From: Phytophthora sp. 'mugwort'
Taxonomy: Eukaryota; Oomycota; Peronosporomycetes; Peronosporales; Peronosporaceae
Assembly (NCBI GenBank): GCA_033558025.1
Contig: JAUCEF010000010.1
Location: forward strand, 211,001-275,000
Length of the DNA stretch: 64,000 nt
Reading direction: 5' to 3'
Within the stretch, counting starts at the first letter, position 1. Each line of letters begins with the position of its first letter. A program made the translations under genes and the position numbers. Below are positions 11,830-21,414 of the stretch, in pieces. A model generated the notes under the pieces. It was given only the letters and a program-made list of their open reading frames with translations. It had not been told where the DNA came from and did no database searches.

Positions 11830-12102
11830 TTATCTGTCTGTGCGTTGCTGCTTCTCCATAATCTGTCGGAGGTATCCGAGCACCTTGTCACCAGTGGGTT
11901 GGTACCTCATGTTGGTTTTAACGATGGCCATCCATCCAGCCCACCCAAACTTCCCCTGTAGTTTCCTAGCTGGTGCCAAGTCGACGTCGTCCCGTGAGTG
12001 TTGAATGCGAAGCTGTCGAGATGGATTCGAGTTGCTTGATGCCACGTCCACTGTCAACAGAAGGAGCAACGCGAAAATCTTGGCTACAGTAGAGAGGATC
12101 AT
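11830..12102 (-). CDS. small secreted RXLR effector candidate (90 aa)
   Basis: I chose the ATG at 12,102 over an upstream in-frame ATG at 12,159 because it starts directly with a signal peptide (MILSTVAKIFALLLLLTVDV, cleavage near residue 22-23) and lies about 30 bp below an Inr-like promoter. RQLR follows at residues 29-32, inside the usual 30-60 window. An acidic/basic stretch RDDVDLAPAR at 37-46 takes the place of the dEER motif, but a true EER is absent. The C-terminal effector part is only about 44 residues (GWAGWM..., YLRQIMEKQQ), shorter than a typical WY module, so it may be a minimal or truncated member. RXLR proteins are secreted from haustoria or hyphae and act inside host plant cells; the host target here is unknown. 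The gene sits alone in a gene-poor stretch between a pseudogene and repeat remnants, typical for this class. Confidence 0.75.
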   Translation of the reverse strand: MILSTVAKIFALLLLLTVDVASSNSNPSRQLRIQHSRDDVDLAPARKLQGKFGWAGWMAIVKTNMRYQPTGDKVLGYLRQIMEKQQRTDR

Positions 12103-12120
12103 TGTGGTGAGCGAAGCCTC

Positions 12121-12140
12121 GTAGATGTTGGAATGAACAG
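12121..12140 (-). promoter_or_regulatory. oomycete Inr-like core promoter of the RXLR candidate
   Basis: On the reverse strand the sequence reads CTGTTCATTCCAACATCTAC, matching the oomycete initiator core TCAYTYY. The predicted transcription start is about 30 bp upstream of the ATG at 12,102, a normal short 5' leader for the group. Confidence 0.5.
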
Positions 12141-12159
12141 GGAAGAAAACTCTGCACAA

Positions 12160-14640
12160 CCTTCGCTCATTGAAGCATCACCCAAATCCCCAGACGGGAT
12201 CATTTCCCAAGCACAAAATGGGATTTAGTAGGTGAGGCGGCCAATACTTGATCTCAAATTTGAAACTTGGCATGAAATGTATTAAGGGAAAAGGTCAAAG
12301 TGTAAACTGTAATGCAATAGATTTGATTAATATGGGTTTGCTATGCGTTTGGTTTTTAGTGTTGTCGTGCTGGCCGAACCACTTTGTAGTCGAGTTCAAG
12401 TTCGCGCTGCCATGCTGTTGTAGAGATTCTAACTGTTATTTCTTTTTGTGTCGTCTACATGTATCAACTAATAAGCTAAACTACGATAATCATACAAACA
12501 TATAGAGATGCCAGCGGGGGCCGATTGGGCCATATAATAATACAATACCTAAATATAATATTGCTGACATAATACGTTGTACTACATGTACGGTATGGAT
12601 ATTAAATATACTAGATGTCCACCAAACGTTGTTGGAAAGGGGCTGTCCATAATGTGCAGAGCGCATCAAGAACTCGCCCCCCCCCCGCCCATATGAAGAG
12701 CATCTACGGCGCCTAGTGGCACAGGTCTCCTAAAGTACCAGAATGCGAGTGTGATGAACCCGAACAACCATGCTCTCACGATCTATTAATCGGAGTTGCC
12801 ACTGACGGAACTTCTCAATTTACTGTAAAACCTGGGATTGACCCCAATCCCTTTAATAGCGCCCCACCCGCCATGCCCAACCTTTAGTCTGATTATTAAT
12901 TATCAGAATTGTCAGATCGGAGCCAGCATAAATTAATAGCCATTGGCGAGTTGCTACTGTGCCAACATCAAGTGGCGACGCCGGTCGAGCTCAGGGAGCA
13001 GCTTTTCACCTTCATTGTCAATTTCCATGTTCATGGTGGAAAATAAGCTGTCTGTAGTCCAAGAATGGAGGCTTCGAGCGTCCGGTTACGAAGAAGCATA
13101 AGCTTGACAGGAAGACATCGAGCGCGTGCAGCGTATGATCAAGGAGTACAGTACAACATTTAGTACTCGAACATTTACAACATGAATGAGACTGCTGTGT
13201 GCCTTTATCGCAATCGCAACACGAGAATCGAATTCCGTGGGGCCAAGAACGTCAATGTGAAGTCGCTCGTCTTCGCGACGGGGTCGACATTCAATACCCC
13301 ATCCCTTGAATAGTGTCCCATGTAAGCTAACGTAGTGCTCCATGGGGCAATATCGCAGGATTACAATACAATATTGGACGTTGTATATATCTGCCTCTAT
13401 AATCACCATCCTTACGACCTTACCCCACCCTAGCCCAACGAATAATGGCGAATCCCTCAGCGTACAGCCTTGCTAACCCTATATATACTTTTATCCTAGA
13501 TGGGGGTTAATGTCTCTTTTTTTAACTAAGAACGCTCATAGTAGAACCCAAGTGCGAAGCAAAACCTTATCTGTAAATGTCTTTAAAGTCATACCCACCC
13601 GGGACACCACGGCCGATCGCAGGTACCAGGTCCTCTGTTTAGCGACTCGTCCTAACCCGCGCTAAGCTTTAAGAAACGCAATCAATGCAAAGACCGGGAG
13701 TTGTTCAAATATTAGCAAGTAAAACGAGGGACGCCGAAAACTCCTCAAATGAGCTCACAGTATGGGGCTTCGCCCAAATATATGAATCACCAATATGGTT
13801 GAATCAGCAAATACAATTCTAGTTTTTTTGGTTTTGAAACCCATTCTGGTGACAATACTATTGTCAAAATAGTGAGCTCAAGTGCGGTCGGGATTTCGGT
13901 GTTGCATCGATTCAACCAAGTAGAACGTGCGGTAACATGCATGGACAACAAAACGTTCACAGTGTGCGTCAGTGCCAGATCGAATCTGGCCATCCTCCGG
14001 TGCTGAATCGACGGAGGAAACCCTCATTTAAGACGACGCGTACAGGCTGAAAACGAAGCTTTATTGCTGTTGAGGAACCTGGTTTCCTCATTATTTAGAT
14101 TTCGAATAACCTTTATTTAATGGGTTAATGCCCAATGTGGTCTCAACACTGTGAACGATCAACTCGAAATGTCTGGACGAAGCCCCTGAGTTATGAGGTA
14201 CAGTTATATTGACCCGCGCATGTTACTCGCTGTTGCCTGATCGTGCAGTCACGTAGCCACTCAAATCGAAGGATGTACCCATGAACATCCCAACCGCGAT
14301 CATCAAGCAGTCCGAGTGCAAAACAATTGGCTTGTGTGAGCCAGCCAGCAAGTGTACGACGATTCTTGGCCACATTGGACAGTCACGCCTTAAGTCGCAT
14401 CACCAACGAAGTAACGAAACTCAGTCTGTCGATACGGTATTGAGGTTTCACCGCTCAGTTAACATTCAACGTTTATAGAATGAAGCCATAGTTGGCCATA
14501 AATGTAGCCATGTCCGTTGACATCCAGGGCGTCGATGATGCCAGGTGTCCGTCACTGCAGCCTTCCACCGCCGATCATGCAAGACTTGGTAACTGCATGT
14601 TACCTCGCATCCATGCTTGGCATTCCACCGCCAACGTCCC
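12160..14640. other. gene-poor stretch with eroded repeat sequence
   Basis: No intact gene was recognised. AT content rises around 12,480-12,610. A pogo-like fragment (listed separately) lies near 13,170-13,310. The remaining open frames (for example 12,248-12,505 forward) lack family signals. Confidence 0.45.
13140..13315 (+). pseudogene. pogo/CENP-B-like DDE transposase fragment
   Basis: The forward strand contains a block reading approximately NMNETAVCLYRNRNTRIEFR followed by GAKNVNV. This resembles the NMDET-A-V/L...GAK-V-V signature around the second catalytic region of pogo/Tigger DDE transposases. The catalytic Asp of NMDE is Asn here. Flanking frames are broken, so it is a relic. Confidence 0.45.
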
Positions 14641-14648
14641 AAACATTG

Positions 14649-14666
14649 TTCATTCTTCATTCTGCC
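14649..14666 (+). promoter_or_regulatory. Inr-like core promoter of the lipoxygenase-like gene
   Basis: Two overlapping TTCATTC elements (TTCATTCTTCATTCTGCC) match the oomycete initiator consensus. They lie 57-74 bp upstream of the chosen ATG at 14,723. Confidence 0.45.
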
Positions 14667-14722
14667 GACTGTGACGTACTGCAGTGCAGCCCCCTCCTCC
14701 CAGTTTGCCAGCATCTCAATCG

Positions 14723-16573
14723 ATGAAGTACTTCCTCGGAGCTGTCGGCGTCGTTGCCACACTCACGCAGAGCTGGCTCCACTTCGCGTCTCTCTCGGTC
14801 GTCACGGACCTTTCCACTACGGTCCTACTGACACACGACGAGCTCTCGGACGTCTGCATCGTCAACGTTACCACTTCAACTTCCACTTGTAATGACTCGT
14901 CCGTCTCCTCTCTGAGCATCGTCCATACCGTTGACCGCGCCGTTGAGATCGAGTACATGGCCAAGAACCTGAAGAATGAGGAGCGCATGTGGCCCATTGG
15001 CGGCCAAGACCTGCCAGTGTATATGGGTCCAGTGGGGCGACCAGGCTCCATCGCCGAGAAGCTGCAGACCGAGGATCTCAAGGAGCTCAGCACGTTGAAA
15101 CCAGACGCGCCCGAGCTCCTGGCGGCACTGGCCATGCGCTGGTTGCCACTACTTAACTCTACGGAAGCCTACACGCGCTTCTACGAGCTGTTCCACCCCA
15201 TTGTGGACGTCCCCAGGGACTCTGTGGACCATGGAGACGTCGGCTTCGGAGCCTCTCGCCTGAGTCTTCGTGGCTTCAACTTGAGGATCATGAAAGAGAT
15301 CGACGAGGACCCGGAGGACGAGACGCTCACGGCCGCGAACGTGGCCAAAGTGTGTGGAGCTGGAGCTTCGGTGACGTCGCTACGGGCCGACAAGAAGTTG
15401 TTTGTGGTGGACTTGGCCACCATCGGACAATGGGGGGACTCCAACGTGATCAAGGTCGAGAGAGAGGAGGAGACTGTAGCCGCCCAGCCTCAGAAGTATC
15501 TGCCGTCCGTGATCGGCTACTTTTGCTTCAACGAGCGACTCCTTCCCTTGGCCATTAAACTCGTGGACTCGGGCATCACGTACACGCCATTCGACTCGCC
15601 TGAGGAGTGGCAACTGGCCAAGACGGCGCTGAATGCCGCTGAGGCCACGTACCAGCAGATGCAGCACTTCACCGAAAGCCACACGCTGTCGATCCCCATC
15701 CGAGTGGAGCTGTATCGAGCCTTCGCAGAGAACCACCCGGTCCGGGCGCTCTTGATGCGGCACTTCGCTCTGGACTTTGGACTGGAGCAGCAGGCTGGTG
15801 TCGTGCTCTTCAACACGTCTACGCCGATGGACCGGACCTTTGGGATCGGAGCTGCAGGCTGCGTCCGCTTATTGGAGGACCAACGCACTCGCATCTCACT
15901 GCTCGACGACGTCTACAGTGACGTCAAGGAGCGAGGCATCCAGCAGCTGCCGCACAAGTACGTGGTGTACGGGAAGATGCACGCCGACGCCATTTCCACG
16001 TTTGTTCGCGGCTTCCTGGCTGTTTATTACCCGGACGACACAGCTGTGAAGACTGACGTGGAGTTGCAGCACTGGGCAGCAGCGTGTGCCAAAGTCCCAC
16101 ATCTCCACGACTTCCCAGCGACTTTCCAAGACAAGAAACGATTGCACAAGCTCCTGACGAGACTCATCTTCCAGAGCGTCGTCAAACACCACGCTATGAA
16201 CGGAGAGGTGACGTGGACGACAGTGGCCATGCCTTTCAGTGCCGCCGCGCTCTGGAAGCCGCTGCCAAGTCGCAAGGAGCGCGACGGCCACTCAAAGATC
16301 GACGTCTTCAGTTACTTGCAGCCGCGCGCGCTCTTCCCCGCCATGGTTTTCCTCAGCGCGCTGTTCAACCGTCCGCGACCAGAGGAGACGACGCTCAAGT
16401 CCGTGTATCATGTGGCCCCTTTCATCGACGACCCGAGACTGCAGCAGGCGATCCAGATATACGACGCAGAGCTGCAGACTATCGACGAGTTTATCGTGGC
16501 CAACGAGGAGCACGAAACGCAGCCGTATCATATCCTCCGTCCGGGAAACCTGCCGCACAACACTTGGATCTAA
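14723..16573 (+). CDS. secreted lipoxygenase-like protein (616 aa)
   Basis: Lipoxygenases insert oxygen into polyunsaturated fatty acids using a non-haem metal. The ATG at 14,723 is preferred to one 39 bp upstream because it begins with a signal-peptide-like segment (MKYFLGAVGVVATLTQSWLH). The lipoxygenase core is recognisable. H315 lies in HFTESHTLSIPI with the invariant 24-residue spacing to the following NHPVRALL block. H489 and N493 sit in KHHAMNGEVTW (H-x3-N), there is an LQHWAAACAKV block, and the chain ends in a C-terminal Ile, which is normally a metal ligand. At about 616 residues with no N-terminal PLAT domain visible, its size resembles secreted fungal manganese lipoxygenases. The first metal ligand position, five (or four) residues before H315, is Tyr (or Gln) instead of His, so activity is uncertain. 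No intron is needed. It is convergent with the next gene, 187 bp away. Confidence 0.82.
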   Translation: MKYFLGAVGVVATLTQSWLHFASLSVVTDLSTTVLLTHDELSDVCIVNVTTSTSTCNDSSVSSLSIVHTVDRAVEIEYMAKNLKNEERMWPIGGQDLPVYMGPVGRPGSIAEKLQTEDLKELSTLKPDAPELLAALAMRWLPLLNSTEAYTRFYELFHPIVDVPRDSVDHGDVGFGASRLSLRGFNLRIMKEIDEDPEDETLTAANVAKVCGAGASVTSLRADKKLFVVDLATIGQWGDSNVIKVEREEETVAAQPQKYLPSVIGYFCFNERLLPLAIKLVDSGITYTPFDSPEEWQLAKTALNAAEATYQQMQHFTESHTLSIPIRVELYRAFAENHPVRALLMRHFALDFGLEQQAGVVLFNTSTPMDRTFGIGAAGCVRLLEDQRTRISLLDDVYSDVKERGIQQLPHKYVVYGKMHADAISTFVRGFLAVYYPDDTAVKTDVELQHWAAACAKVPHLHDFPATFQDKKRLHKLLTRLIFQSVVKHHAMNGEVTWTTVAMPFSAAALWKPLPSRKERDGHSKIDVFSYLQPRALFPAMVFLSALFNRPRPEETTLKSVYHVAPFIDDPRLQQAIQIYDAELQTIDEFIVANEEHETQPYHILRPGNLPHNTWI

Positions 16574-16760
16574 ATTTTTTTTAGGGGTGATTTTGATGAT
16601 TGATGAATAATTCTTTAGTTGAAATTTCACTTCAACTTTGAACTTCACTTTACGTGGGGGCGGAGAGGGGGGGTCGTTACTTCTGGCAGTATGTTGTGTG
16701 GATCTCCTCTGTCCTCACTGCATTTCACATCAAATAATTAGGGGGTACAATCACTCTTTC

Positions 16761-19700
16761 CTAGAGTTGCAGACCGTTGCTCGGTGCTCGACGTAGACGC
16801 GACGTGGAAGTGTCGTCGTTGCTGCGGTGGCTGGTACTGGAGGCCTTGCGGTTGCGAAAGTCCAGCTTCATGGGCCGCTTGAAGGCCACACCGCTCGGCG
16901 ACACGCCAGGACTGCTGCCATCGTCGCTGCTTTGAGTCGAAAAGTTCTTCATGAGCTCAGCCACCTTACTACTGGTCACGCCGGACGTTGAAGAGCTCGG
17001 AGTGTGAGCCGTGGACGCTACGGCGTTAGCGTAGCAGTCAGTGACCTTGTTCGTCTGCACTTGAGGTGGCCCTGACACACGCCGTGATATGGACAGGAAC
17101 GACTTGTCTTCCGTCTCATCAGCCTCTGGGATCGACGGCGTCCGGTGGTTACGAGCGCCGACAGGAAGCTTCACGTCCTTGCCCAGCAGAGACATCTCCA
17201 TCACCATCTGCTGCACAATCACCTCGAGCTCGTCGCGTTCGCGGACGGCGACAGTCACACGAGCTCCGAGCTTCTCCAGTTTCCTGGCCTGCTCGTCGTT
17301 GCGCTGGCACAGACGCGCAATCTCGTTCTCAAACTGCTTGACCTTGTCTGCCACGTCCTCGATGTTGCCAGGGCTGCTAATCTCGATGCCTTGGTCGTTC
17401 AGCTGATCTTGTAGGTGCTTCACCTCTCGCTCCGCGATCATTAACTGGGCTGATTTTTGGTCCAACTCACGCTGCATTTCGGTCAACATCGCCGAGCTCT
17501 TGGCATCCAGCGACGGAGCAATGAAGCTGTTGTTATCGTTATTGATAGTGCGACTCCGTTGCTCGAAGAGTTGACCCTCCAGAGCCGTCAGCTTCACCTC
17601 TAACGTACGTTTCTCCTTGAGTGCCTCTTCCAGACGTTCATGGACGCTCTCGAGCTGGTTGCTACGGAACCGAAGCTGCATCACTTCCTGCTTGGACAGC
17701 TTCAGCTGCTTCAGGACATCAGCCAACTCATCGTTGTGACTTATAGGGGCATCACTAGTGGCCGAGTAGTGCGACACAAAAGACGTGGACGTCGTCGTCG
17801 TCGTCGCCGGTGCCGCGCTCGACGGCATCATAGCCAACTGGTTCTCAAGCTGCGCCTTGGCCTCCTGTGTCATCTTCAATGAGAGACGCACTCCTGCAAG
17901 TTTACTCTCGAGCTCAGACTGAGCGCTAGTCCCAGTACGAACACGAGCCTCGGCGTCCTCGAGCTGTCGTCTTGTCTGAGCAAGTTCTTTCTCTTTTAAC
18001 TTGACGTCCTTCTCTCGCTGTTCCAGGACCCGTTCAAGCTCAGCAATAAGCGCCTTCATCTCAACAGTAGAGACTTGCTCCTGGCTGTCGCTCTTCTTCA
18101 GGTCCTCCATCTGGTTGCGGAGACGACTATTCTCTTCGGTAACACTTGCCAGCATGTCGTCAAGCTGCTTCACTCGGTCTTCAAGCACCAGTTTAGCCTT
18201 GCCGACGTCGGCATAGATCTTGTCCAAGAAGCCAGGCGCCTGCGAGGGCTCCTTGTCCTCCTTGGACGCTCGTTCGTTCTGAGCTGTTTCCAGTTGGTTC
18301 TTCAGCTTTTCAAGATCGCTCTTGGCCTTTTCCAGCTCCGATTCAAGCGCCGCAGATCGACCAGCTTCAAAGTCATGCTGTTCACGGATACGGGAAAGCA
18401 GCGCTGCGTCCTCATTCTCTGGCTCGTCAATATCCTCACGGCTGGAAGAGCTCGTAGTCTCCGAGACCTCTGCAGTCAGTGAGAGGCCTGACGTCAATCC
18501 CGACGGGAAGCCACCCGAGTGCTTCTTCAGAGCACTGGCCGCATTGGCCAGAGCACCCTCGAGCTCAGCCCGCAGCTTGAAGTTCTCGCGTTCGAGGTTA
18601 TTGAGCTGCTGAGTCATTGTCAGTGCCACAGGTCGAGGTTCAGCTTCCACCGTGACGCTGCCACTACGAACTGACGAGATGGTGGTGCCGGAGGTGTCTG
18701 TAGCTGCACGGTGAGACCGAGTTGTGCCCTCCATTGTCTCGCTGTCGTAGTCCATCGAGCGGCCTAGGAACTCGAGTTGCTGCTGCAGTCGCTGGTTGCG
18801 TTGCAACGCCGCTTCCGTCTCAGCTCGAAAGTCAAAAGTGGACGGAGTATGTGAAGTGTGTGAAGGACGTGAGCTCTCCGAGTTGCCATGTAGCGGGTCG
18901 GCCTCCTCATGGAGCTTCTTGACGCGTTCAATCAGCTGCACCTGTGGTAGCAGCGTCATGTCTTGTACCTGCATCTGGTTATTACAGAGCTGTACAGCGG
19001 CCTCCAGCTCCTGTAGCAGACGCAAGCTCAGCGCGCGCTGTTGAGTGGCGTTGCGCGTCTCGGCCTTTTCTCGAAGACTAAGCTCTTCGTTCTCAGTCGA
19101 CAGCGCGTCGATGCGCTTCTGCGATTCCTTTAAGAACGACTCGAGTTGAAGCACTTGCACCTCCTTGCGATCAAGTCGACGCTTGGCAGACCGACAGTTA
19201 GTGCAGGTGGAAGACGAAAGCTCCTCCAGTAGGTCGCGCTCACTACCAGCCGAACTCAAACTAGCAGTCGTACGACGCGTCGACAGGGACGACGCATCGT
19301 TTGTAGTGCGCCGGGACTTGGACGTCTCGCGAGTGCGCGTTGTCTGAGCTTTAGGCGTCTGCGTCTTTGGAGTATGTGAGCTCTTGCCCAGCAGTGTGGA
19401 CGACGGCGGCAGTCCAGTCAACCCGGGCGCGTGTAGGTTGCTGCTGGAATGCGCCATCATGTTGGCCGCCGTGTTGGCCTGTGAGCTCCCAGGCTGGTGG
19501 ACCAGGTCCCACGTGATGTCGAACTCGAGTGTGGCCGCCAAGTCTCGACACTTTAGAGGTGAGATGCGGAAGGACTTGTGTCGGTCTTGTGGGCTGGCGT
19601 TCAGCTGGACGAGTGTGGCGAAGTCCAGAGCGAAGAGTGCGACAGCAGAATGACTGGGCAGCTAATGGGAACAACAACATGGGTGCAACGCAAGACAAGA

Positions 19701-20304
19701 GAGAGTCAGAGACGCATTTCGGGGCGTCCGGGCCGCAAGTTCCCACTAGCTACACGGACCGACTGACGACTGGCGACAGATGGCCGAGTATGGTGTGGAA
19801 GAGGCTGGCCCGGCCGTCTTAAGCAGAAGAAGATGGCAAAAAGGACTCACCGCCACGAGCACGATCTCGTACTCTTTCTTAAGGAACTCGGAGGCCGTCA
19901 CCTGCTGCGGCTTCTTGTGTCGGAGCAGCGATGTCTGGATGCCCACGTGCTGGTTCCATACTGCGCAGTGTTCGGCGCTCCAACGCGCAGGTTCGGAATT
20001 AACCTCCTTGCTGTTGCGTCGGAAGAGCACGATCAAATCCTCGTCATTCGGGCTGATGTCGCGGCCAATGTTGGCCCGATGAATGTGTACTGCAGGTTTG
20101 ACACAAGAGGTTAGTCAGTAACGAGGCATAGGTCCCGCATAACGTGGCCGACTCACCGTCGAGGTTGACGAGGATGGTGCCGTGCGCGGCTGAGCCAGAG
20201 CGCTGTGAGCGCGGCGTGGTGGTCGCAGAGCGGGGCGTGGTGGACGCATTGTACGTGGGTCGGGGCGCCACGCTGTCGTGCTGCGTGGGAGCTCCCCGCC
20301 GCAT
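16761..20304 (-). CDS. NT-C2 domain plus long coiled-coil protein, 3 exons (~1,095 aa)
   Basis: Proposed exons on the reverse strand are 20,304-20,157, 20,089-19,851 and 19,661-16,761. The two introns (67 and 189 bp) both start GTGAGT and end in AG, and the joined frame stays open. Residues about 40-175 resemble an N-terminal C2 (NT-C2) membrane-association domain, as in EEIG1/EHBP1-type proteins. Supporting blocks are GTILVNLDGVHIHRANIG, a WSAEHCAVWN block, EFLKKEYEIVLVA and SAVALFALDFATLVQ. From about residue 240 to 960 there are long heptad-rich coiled coils (many LE..L, QLE.A.. repeats), interrupted by Ser/Thr-rich linkers, and the C-terminus is basic and Ser-rich. A scaffold or tether linking membrane to cytoskeleton is plausible but inferred. 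The start is the first ATG in frame; an upstream exon cannot be excluded. Confidence 0.78.
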
Positions 20305-21414
20305 GCCGCGCGAAGTATTGGAGGCTTTGCCGGCCTCGACGGAGCGGAGCAACGTCTGGAAAATGGTCGTCGACGGTGCACAAGCCAAACCAAGAGCGAA
20401 TTAGCCCGTGGTTTCGCTCAATTGAGACTGGGGGATAAGAGCCGCCAAGACCAGAGAGAGCGAGCGACCAAATGGGAGACGTCTGGCGTCACGCCACTGC
20501 GTCTTTGTAGGGGGCAGAGACCAGTTGAAGATGACACGGCGCGCCAGCTGGTATACGCGCTCGCTACGTTGTCGCCGGCCGCCTGACTCGACGCACCGAG
20601 TACCGAGCACACTGTACATTTCTTACTGAACTGAGCTGCAGTCTTGGATCATTTCATGATGGCCAGGTGGTGGCCACTGTGGCCGACTATCGGCGGTGCA
20701 ATCTGTGAAGGGGGCGGCCGTCGGCCACTGTTACATTGTACATGTATTGCCTCGCGGTGGTCGAGCTGGTCTGGCTGTCTATGCGCTTCCTGAGTGACAG
20801 ATTGGCTCGCAAAAGTCGGCGCGGGATTCTGGTTCTAGGAGGGTTTTCCCTGTTTAAGCATTGCTAAGAAGCAGGCCCAGAGGCTTGCAAATCGCAGGAG
20901 GCTGCAGGTTTCGCATGACCAGCTGACAGCTTTGACTTGCCTTACAAACGAAAGCAAGAGTGTCCGTACATTACCGCCGCCGTGATCGTCCGGGTCGATA
21001 ATGAGGCTAATCAGGGCTGAGAGCAAGTCAGTCTAGACGTCCACGTGCAGGACACATACAGGGAAACCTTGATCCAAGCGATGTTCTGTCTGTTCATGCA
21101 GGTGGCGACCTGCCGACATGGCTACACATACATGTACCTAAGGTTGAAGCCATTGATTCACTTTGTAACATGGTTTACTGTAGCTACTTTCTAATCTATG
21201 CTAGGACACTGCGTAGCTCCCATCCCTTCCTCCCGGGGACGTCTCGAAACTCCAGTAGTCCGCATTGCAATATTGCAATGTAGCGATACTCGGGACACTA
21301 AAAGTCTCCAAGTGACGATGATCCGTTCGCAGACACACTTGGAACTTAATGACAAAATTGTGCTCCTACGTCTGGGAAGCGAATAAATACATCAAAAAGG
21401 TCTTCAAAACCTCG
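20305..21414. other. intergenic region
   Basis: This 1.1-kb stretch separates the 5' end of the coiled-coil gene from the 3' end of the receptor gene. I see no convincing ORF, RNA gene or repeat. The 5' part should hold the promoter of the coiled-coil gene, but no clear Inr was spotted. Confidence 0.5.

Noticed and set aside
12248..12505. 85-codon forward ORF with several Cys and a hydrophobic stretch
   Set aside because: It has no signal peptide at its N-terminus and no family resemblance, and it lies in eroded AT-richer sequence.
15380..15894. Reverse-strand ORFs inside the lipoxygenase-like gene
   Set aside because: They are shadows of the sense gene in GC-rich sequence.
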